Below, one piece after another: positions 58,697-64,000 of a stretch of DNA of 64,000 bases (position 1 is the first letter of the stretch; every line of letters starts with the position of its first letter). The notes under the pieces are model-generated. The model was not told where the DNA came from and ran no database searches. It saw only the letters and a program-made list of their open reading frames with translations. Position numbers and translations under genes: made by a program. This DNA comes from an uncultured Rickettsiella sp. (lineage in GTDB: Bacteria; Pseudomonadota; Gammaproteobacteria; Diplorickettsiales; Diplorickettsiaceae), in the NCBI GenBank assembly GCA_947058615.1, contig CAMSHF010000005.1, positions 1 to 64,000 on the forward strand. The letters are read 5' to 3'.

Positions 58697-61192
58697 TTAT
58701 ATAACAATATTAACTAATTTTTTGGGGACGATAATAATTTTTCTAATAGTTTGATTTTCAGTATACCGTTTGATCTGAGGGTTATTGAGAACAATTTTTT
58801 TAAGTGTTTCATCATTATAGTGTATATCGAGTGATAGTTTCGCACGTAATTTACCATTCACTTGAACTACCCAATCTATTTTTTCGACAGTTAAAGCGTC
58901 CGCGGCGACTTTTGGCCAAGGTGCTTTGCTAATTAAGCCGAAAAATTTGAGTTCTTTCCATAAAGCATGCGTTATGTGAGGAACAATAGGAGCCAGCAAA
59001 CGCAAGAGTATACTTAATCCTTGCCATAGAATATGTTTAAGTGCCCGTACATCATCATTCGAAGAATCAAGTGATTGACTTGCTGTTTGTAGTATATTTA
59101 ACAGCTTCATACAACTGGCAATAACCGTATTAAACTGTTGTCGTTCATAATCGCTACGTGCCAGCTGTAAAACTTCATAAATCTGTCGGCGTAAACTACG
59201 ATGCCCGCTTGAGGTTTTTGTCCAGTCAATAGGAGAAGTCAGACTGTGTTTATGCGTTTCATTGAGTTCTATTATCCAAGGATTACTGTAGGCTAAGGTC
59301 CATAAACGCTTTAAAAATCGATAAGCACCTTCGACTCCTGCGTCAGACCATTCTAAGGATTGTTCAGGAGGGGCTGCAAATAAGATGAATAATCGTAAAG
59401 TGTCAGCTCCATAACGTGACATTAACTTAGCTGGATCAACGGTGTTACCTTTTGATTTTGACATTTTTGCACCGTCTTTAAGTACCATGCCTTGAGTTAG
59501 CAAGCGCGTAAAGGGTTCATTAGAATTGAGTAAACCTAAATCGCGTAATACTTTATGAAAAAAACGGGCATAAAGTAAATGTAATACGGCGTGCTCAATG
59601 CCACCAATGTAATGATCAACAGGTGTCCAATATTTTGCTCTGTCATCTAACATCGCCCTGTTCTGTGTAGGACAAGCAAAACGTGCATAATACCAGGAAG
59701 ATTCCACGAATGTATCTAAGGTATCGGTTTCTCGGGTGGCGGCCTGTTGACAAGTAGGACATTGAGTTTGATAAAACTCAGGCATCTTCTTCAAAGGGGA
59801 GATTACACCATCAAAGCGTATCGTTTTAGGAAGTAAAACAGGTAAGTCTTTTTCTGGGACAGGCACTACTCCACAATGAGGGCAATAAATAATAGGAATA
59901 GGTGTTCCCCAATATCGTTGACGCGAGACACTCCAATCGCGAAGTCGGTATTGTGTTGTGTGTACAGCGATTTTTTCTTTAATTAACTGTTTTGCAATCG
60001 TGACAGACCCTAATTCAACACATAATCCAGTGAATGAACCTGAATTAATTAATGTTCCTGTATTTGAAAGGAGAGGGTTTGATTGATAATCGTGAGTGTG
60101 CGCCGATTGAATAACCGGACGTATCGGTAAATGATATTTTTTTGCAAATTCGTAGTCGCGTTCATCGTGGGCAGGTACGCCCATGATGGCGCCGGATCCA
60201 TAATCGGATTTGACAAAATTGGCAATCCATATCGGTAAACTTTCTTTACTCAAGGGATGAGTCGCAGAAAAAATAGTTGCTACCCCTTTTTTTTCTAAAT
60301 GAGCCGCTGCTTTTTCTGATGTTGGAATTTGTTTAAAGTGCGTAATGATTTCTTGCAGTTTAGGATCGTGCTTAGCTGCATAATGGGCAAAAGGATGATG
60401 AGGTGAAACTGCAATAAAAGTAACGCCGAATAAGGTATCAGGACGTGTAGTAAAAACTTCAATTGTATGGAGTTCGGCTTGATTAACTTTAAATTGTATA
60501 GTCAAACCCTGAGAGCGACCTATCCAATTTCGCTGCATTGTTTTGACTTCGTCGGGCCAGGCTTCTAAGGTATCGAGATCGTTTAAAAGCTCATCGGCAT
60601 AATCAGTAATTTTTAAAAACCACTGTGGAATTTCTTTACGTTCGATAAGTGCGCCTGAACGCCAGCCGTGCCCATCAATCACTTGTTCATTGGCTAGCAC
60701 GGTTTTATCGATTGGATCCCAATTAACTAAGGCACTTTTTTTATAGACTAGACCCTTTTTAAGTAATTGAACAAAAAGCCATTGCTCCCAGCGATAATAG
60801 TCAGGATTGCAGGTTGTAATTTCTCGACTCCAATCAAAACTTAAACCAATTTGTTTAAACTGTTGGCGCATATGCTTGATATTGGTATAAGTCCATTTAG
60901 CGGGGGCTATTCCTTTTTCAATTGCGGCGTTTTCAGCGGGTAAACCAAATGCATCCCACCCAATAGGGTGCAAGACATTTTTACCTAACATGCGTTGATG
61001 GCGGGCAATGACATCGCCCAATACATAATTACGGACATGACCGACGTGTAAGTGACCGCTCGGGTAGGGAAACATAGAAAGGCAATAAAATTTTTCTTTA
61101 TTCAGATCTTCGGTGACCTTGAAACATTGATGTTCTTCCCAAAATTTTTGGATTTCAGCTTCAAGTACGAGGGGTTGATATTGTTCTTGCAT
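58697..61192 (-). CDS. leuS: Leucyl-tRNA synthetase
   Basis: An 831-residue class I synthetase. FPYPSGHLHVGHVRNY contains the HIGH-type motif (HVGH, 49-52). The CP1 editing domain shows TTRPDTLFGVTF and GVPAHDERDYEFA. The zinc-binding insert has CPHCGVVP. KMSKSKGN near residue 590 is the second catalytic motif. It heads the lptE-holA-nadD-rsfS-rlmH operon. Confidence 0.97.
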   Translation of the reverse strand: MQEQYQPLVLEAEIQKFWEEHQCFKVTEDLNKEKFYCLSMFPYPSGHLHVGHVRNYVLGDVIARHQRMLGKNVLHPIGWDAFGLPAENAAIEKGIAPAKWTYTNIKHMRQQFKQIGLSFDWSREITTCNPDYYRWEQWLFVQLLKKGLVYKKSALVNWDPIDKTVLANEQVIDGHGWRSGALIERKEIPQWFLKITDYADELLNDLDTLEAWPDEVKTMQRNWIGRSQGLTIQFKVNQAELHTIEVFTTRPDTLFGVTFIAVSPHHPFAHYAAKHDPKLQEIITHFKQIPTSEKAAAHLEKKGVATIFSATHPLSKESLPIWIANFVKSDYGSGAIMGVPAHDERDYEFAKKYHLPIRPVIQSAHTHDYQSNPLLSNTGTLINSGSFTGLCVELGSVTIAKQLIKEKIAVHTTQYRLRDWSVSRQRYWGTPIPIIYCPHCGVVPVPEKDLPVLLPKTIRFDGVISPLKKMPEFYQTQCPTCQQAATRETDTLDTFVESSWYYARFACPTQNRAMLDDRAKYWTPVDHYIGGIEHAVLHLLYARFFHKVLRDLGLLNSNEPFTRLLTQGMVLKDGAKMSKSKGNTVDPAKLMSRYGADTLRLFILFAAPPEQSLEWSDAGVEGAYRFLKRLWTLAYSNPWIIELNETHKHSLTSPIDWTKTSSGHRSLRRQIYEVLQLARSDYERQQFNTVIASCMKLLNILQTASQSLDSSNDDVRALKHILWQGLSILLRLLAPIVPHITHALWKELKFFGLISKAPWPKVAADALTVEKIDWVVQVNGKLRAKLSLDIHYNDETLKKIVLNNPQIKRYTENQTIRKIIIVPKKLVNIVI

Positions 61193-61213
61193 GGGCTAGA
61201 CACCTTGTTTTAG

Positions 61214-61411
61214 TTAGGCCTCATTGTAAAAAATCACAGGTTTAAAACCAACGGGATATCGATTCCCCATTTTATTATGTGGGTTGCTTTGATAAGTTTT
61301 GATTCTATAATAGTCTGAGTTTGGGCCATGGCAAACGACTAAATTTAGCGTAGGTTGGCAATTTCCCAATGACGGCAAAAAAAGTTGTTGGTTATGTTTC
61401 ATTTGTTTCAT
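61214..61411 (-). CDS. Small protein of unknown function between lnt and leuS
   Basis: A 65-residue frame on the same strand as its neighbours, 46 bases after lnt and 21 before leuS. It looks protein-like (LNLVVCHGPNSDYYRIK; GNRYPVGFKPVIFYNEA) with a balanced composition, no signal peptide and no recognised domain. The ribosome site (GAGT) is weak, and an in-frame ATG four codons in is an alternative start. Confidence 0.45.
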   Translation of the reverse strand: MKQMKHNQQLFLPSLGNCQPTLNLVVCHGPNSDYYRIKTYQSNPHNKMGNRYPVGFKPVIFYNEA

Positions 61412-61457
61412 TTTTTACTCAAAGAACAATCTTTTTTCACGGATCCTAACAAAATTG

Positions 61458-63029
61458 TCAACACACGCTAATCTTTTCATAAGCGTAACATAAGATACAT
61501 AATCCTACTAAAAAGAGAATAATGGGACTGTCACCTAGATAGATCCAAGGTGTAAAACCCTTACTTTTATAAATCTGGCCCGTTAATACACCTGTTTTAA
61601 ATGCAGGAAGCTTGGCAATGACTTTTCCTTTGGGTGTTACAATAGCGGTTAAACCTGTATTACTTAAAAAAGCTAAATAACGCCCCGTGGCTAAAGCTTG
61701 AAATCGACCGATTTGTAAATGTTGTGCAAGCGCAAAAGAACGACCAAACCAGGCATCATCGTTGATGGTTAGCAATAGTTCGGCATGGTTTTTCAGTGCG
61801 TGTTGGACTAAGTCGGAATAGGCAATTTCATAGCAGATAAAAGTACCCAAATTAAGATGAGCGGCTTTAAATAGGGGTTGATGACTAGGCCCAGGTGAGA
61901 AACCAGACATTGGAATGTCTAATAGATTTAATAGGCCATGTGCCCAAAGGATCCACCAAGGCAGGTATTCGCCAAAAATAACCAGTCGCTGCTTATAATA
62001 AGTTGCATGATCCAAACCTAAACTTATCATCCCATTGTAGTATTGAAAGCCTTTTTGGATAGGAATACCAATAACCAAGCTTGTTTTATGCTGTTTAGCT
62101 TGGATATCGAGTTGCTTTAAAAAAGGTTCAACTTGATTTAGTAAAAAAGGAACAGCGGCCTCCGGCCAAACAATAAGTTGGCTATTCCAATGAGCTTGAG
62201 TTAATTGTTGATAACGTTTTAATGCTGCTTTTTGATAGAGAGGCTCCCATTTTATTTCTTGAGGAATATTGGCTTGAATTAAACTTATTTGGATAGGTTT
62301 CCCTTTGATATGTGTCCAAGGGATACCTTTTAAGGTATATCCGCCAACACCTAAGATTATTAGTGCAGCTAAGGGTAGAAAATAATGAAAATTTTTCAGA
62401 TCTAAACGACAGTCAAAACGTTCGTTAAAAAAAGGACAGAATAAGGTTAAGAACAAACTCGCCATTAAAGTCACTAGAAAACTAAGGCCATAGATTCCCA
62501 AAAGGGGGGCATAGCCACTTAAGGGTGTATTGACTTGACTCGTGCCTAATAATAACCAAGGGAAGCCAGTAAATATCCAACTTCGTACCCACTCTGTGAT
62601 GGCCCAAGCGCTAGGAAAGATTAAATAAAGTTTGAAGAACGTGTTCCTAGGAAAAAAATAATTGAAAAGAAAGCCTTGTATTCCTGTCAATGAAGCCAAT
62701 ATAAAAATAAATAATCCGGTTATTAGTGAGGCTAAAAAAACAGACGTATGACCAAATTGATGAATACTAATAAATACCCATGATACACCTATTCCATAAA
62801 AACCGATGCCAAAAAATAATCCTAAAATAAAAGCACGTTTGGCTGTACTATGGATCCATAGTAATAACAGTATGGCCGGTGAAAAAAAAGCAAGAAAATA
62901 AATATCCATCGGAGCAAAAGCAAAGGCGAGCAAGCCACCGGCTATGAGCGCGCTCATCTCTTTATAATAGCGTGCTAAGTGGGATATAAAACGCCTAAAC
63001 TTATTCAATTTTTTCGTCTTCTTACTCAC
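61458..63029 (-). CDS. lnt: Apolipoprotein N-acyltransferase
   Basis: A 523-residue inner-membrane enzyme adding the third acyl chain to lipoproteins such as LptE. About seven hydrophobic helices precede the periplasmic nitrilase-like domain, whose catalytic residues are in IVWPEAAVPF (Glu), the Lys-containing GIPIQKG region and FICYEIAYSD (Cys). INDDAWFG and LSNTGLTAIV are conserved. The start codon is GTG. It lies 42 bases downstream of sohB. Confidence 0.94.
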   Translation of the reverse strand: MSKKTKKLNKFRRFISHLARYYKEMSALIAGGLLAFAFAPMDIYFLAFFSPAILLLLWIHSTAKRAFILGLFFGIGFYGIGVSWVFISIHQFGHTSVFLASLITGLFIFILASLTGIQGFLFNYFFPRNTFFKLYLIFPSAWAITEWVRSWIFTGFPWLLLGTSQVNTPLSGYAPLLGIYGLSFLVTLMASLFLTLFCPFFNERFDCRLDLKNFHYFLPLAALIILGVGGYTLKGIPWTHIKGKPIQISLIQANIPQEIKWEPLYQKAALKRYQQLTQAHWNSQLIVWPEAAVPFLLNQVEPFLKQLDIQAKQHKTSLVIGIPIQKGFQYYNGMISLGLDHATYYKQRLVIFGEYLPWWILWAHGLLNLLDIPMSGFSPGPSHQPLFKAAHLNLGTFICYEIAYSDLVQHALKNHAELLLTINDDAWFGRSFALAQHLQIGRFQALATGRYLAFLSNTGLTAIVTPKGKVIAKLPAFKTGVLTGQIYKSKGFTPWIYLGDSPIILFLVGLCILCYAYEKISVC

Positions 63030-63071
63030 TCAACACCCATCTGTTTAATTTTGTGCATTTAAAGCAAAACC

Positions 63072-64000
63072 TTAAGAACTACTGGCTTTAAACCAAGTTA
63101 ATTGACTCAGAATGGATTGTAAATTACCATATAATTTCTCAGATACCGATTTTTTAATGATATATCGGCATTCATAAATTTCGACTTTACCGCTACCTGC
63201 CAATAGGCTTAAATAATCATCACTGGTTATCAATTCATCGACGAGATTAAGTTTCAATGCATCCTTTGCAAGCCAATGAGCACCCGTCGCGACCTCAGCC
63301 AAATCTACTCGTTTCCGGTTAGTTTTAATAAAATCTTTAAAAAGATGATGAATCTCTTCCAGGTCATGTTGAGTTTTCTCACGTGCCTTGTTTGTATTCT
63401 CTCCAAAAATAGTGAGCGTTCGCTTATATTCTCCTGCAGTGAGTAATTCAAAATCAATATCTCTCTTTTTTAAGAAACGATGAAAGTTAGGAAGTTGTGC
63501 TACAACGCCAATGGAACCAATAATTGAAAACGGCGCCGCTAAAATTTTATCACCAACACAAGCCATTAAATATCCACCACTGGCCGCTATTTTATCAATA
63601 GTAACCGTTAACGGAATACGTTTGTCCTTTAAACGTTGTAATTGCGAAGCAGCTAATCCATAAGGGGCAATCATTCCTCCTCCACTTTCTAATCGCAACA
63701 CGATTTCATCTTGAGGTGTTGCCACTTGAATAAGTGCGGTAATCTCTTCACGTAGATTATTCACGGCGGTGGCCTTGATATCCCCTTGAAAATTTAAAAC
63801 AAATACCCGTTTTTTCAATAATTTAGAGTTCTTTTTAAGTTTAATTTTTTCTTCTTTAATATATTTCCGGAATTGATTTTTATTAAGAATCTCTGCATTT
63901 AAGGTTTCAGCAAATTCCTGATATTTTTTATTAAGTTTTTTAATGGATAACTTATTTTTATTTTGTTCTTTTGCTTTACGAGTAATAGAAAAAATTCCAG
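63072..64000 (-). CDS. sohB: SohB-type inner-membrane serine peptidase (5' end outside window)
   Basis: The frame is open to the window edge, so the N-terminal membrane helix is not seen; 309 residues are visible. The linker is Lys/Asn-rich (KKLNKKYQEFAETLNAEIL). The S49 peptidase core starts at VFVLNFQGDIKA, has ESGGGMI, the nucleophile Ser in DKIAASGGYLMA and the general-base Lys in LTAGEYKRTLTIFGENT. An internal TTG at 63818 is not the true start. SohB relatives are thought to handle signal peptides or membrane-protein fragments. Confidence 0.93.
   Translation of the reverse strand, partial: GIFSITRKAKEQNKNKLSIKKLNKKYQEFAETLNAEILNKNQFRKYIKEEKIKLKKNSKLLKKRVFVLNFQGDIKATAVNNLREEITALIQVATPQDEIVLRLESGGGMIAPYGLAASQLQRLKDKRIPLTVTIDKIAASGGYLMACVGDKILAAPFSIIGSIGVVAQLPNFHRFLKKRDIDFELLTAGEYKRTLTIFGENTNKAREKTQHDLEEIHHLFKDFIKTNRKRVDLAEVATGAHWLAKDALKLNLVDELITSDDYLSLLAGSGKVEIYECRYIIKKSVSEKLYGNLQSILSQLTWFKASSS

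Overview
This window looks like a chromosomal segment from a host-associated, A+T-rich gammaproteobacterium. The best fit by gene content is the order Legionellales (Coxiella / Rickettsiella / Diplorickettsia side). The basis is a gammaproteobacterial housekeeping set: leuS-lptE-holA-nadD-rsfS-rlmH, asmA-mutY-yggX, glyA-nrdR-nusB-thiL-pgpA, mutL-miaA and a split glycine decarboxylase. These genes are mixed with decaying pseudogenes and proteins that look directed at a eukaryotic host. The taxonomic placement is inference; no rRNA lies in the window.

Layout. Positions 1-2300 are an accessory strip. It holds the 3' end of a coiled-coil gene, tRNA-Arg(TCG), a CAT-anticodon tRNA with a frameshifted phage-type integrase remnant pointing at its 3' end, and a gene with five tandem (E)PEYANF repeats, a candidate tyrosine-phosphorylated (EPIYA-like) effector interrupted upstream by an in-frame stop. 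Positions 2391-14724 are housekeeping: rpoD, a folK-folP fusion, the glycine cleavage operon gcvT-gcvH-gcvPA-gcvPB, parA-parB and a Zn/Mn ABC importer. Positions 14888-21283 hold class Ia ribonucleotide reductase nrdA-nrdB, with two NrdR-like boxes upstream, then divergent algC and xthA.

Positions 21411-28601 are one 2396-residue gene. Its protein has an N-terminal Ulp1/C48-type cysteine protease signature, an NB-ARC/STAND ATPase, a hydrophobic pore-like segment, a glycine-rich beta region, a lysine-rich tail and furin-type RxKR sites near both ends. It is the most unusual object here. It is followed by a decayed pncC/cinA remnant, infA, clpA and icd, and then by two lysine-rich proteins of unknown function with nuclear-localisation-like motifs (33411-35525).

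Positions 35815-64000 are mostly ordinary: a site-2 protease-like gene, scpA, an SDR, purine nucleoside phosphorylase, yggX, mutY, asmA, a DUF1338-like gene next to an ITPase-like gene, an MFS symporter, miaA, mutL, a GT2-GtrA glycosyltransferase, tsaE, ettA, glyA, nrdR, nusB, thiL, pgpA, rlmH, rsfS, nadD, holA, lptE, leuS, lnt and a 5'-truncated sohB. Several usual neighbours are missing from their expected places (rib genes, amiB, hfq, scpB, clpS), consistent with genome reduction.

Functional links. The glycine cleavage system and GlyA interconvert glycine, serine and one-carbon folate units, for which FolKP makes the carrier. NrdR, encoded at 53069, is the probable regulator of nrdAB at 14888-18864.
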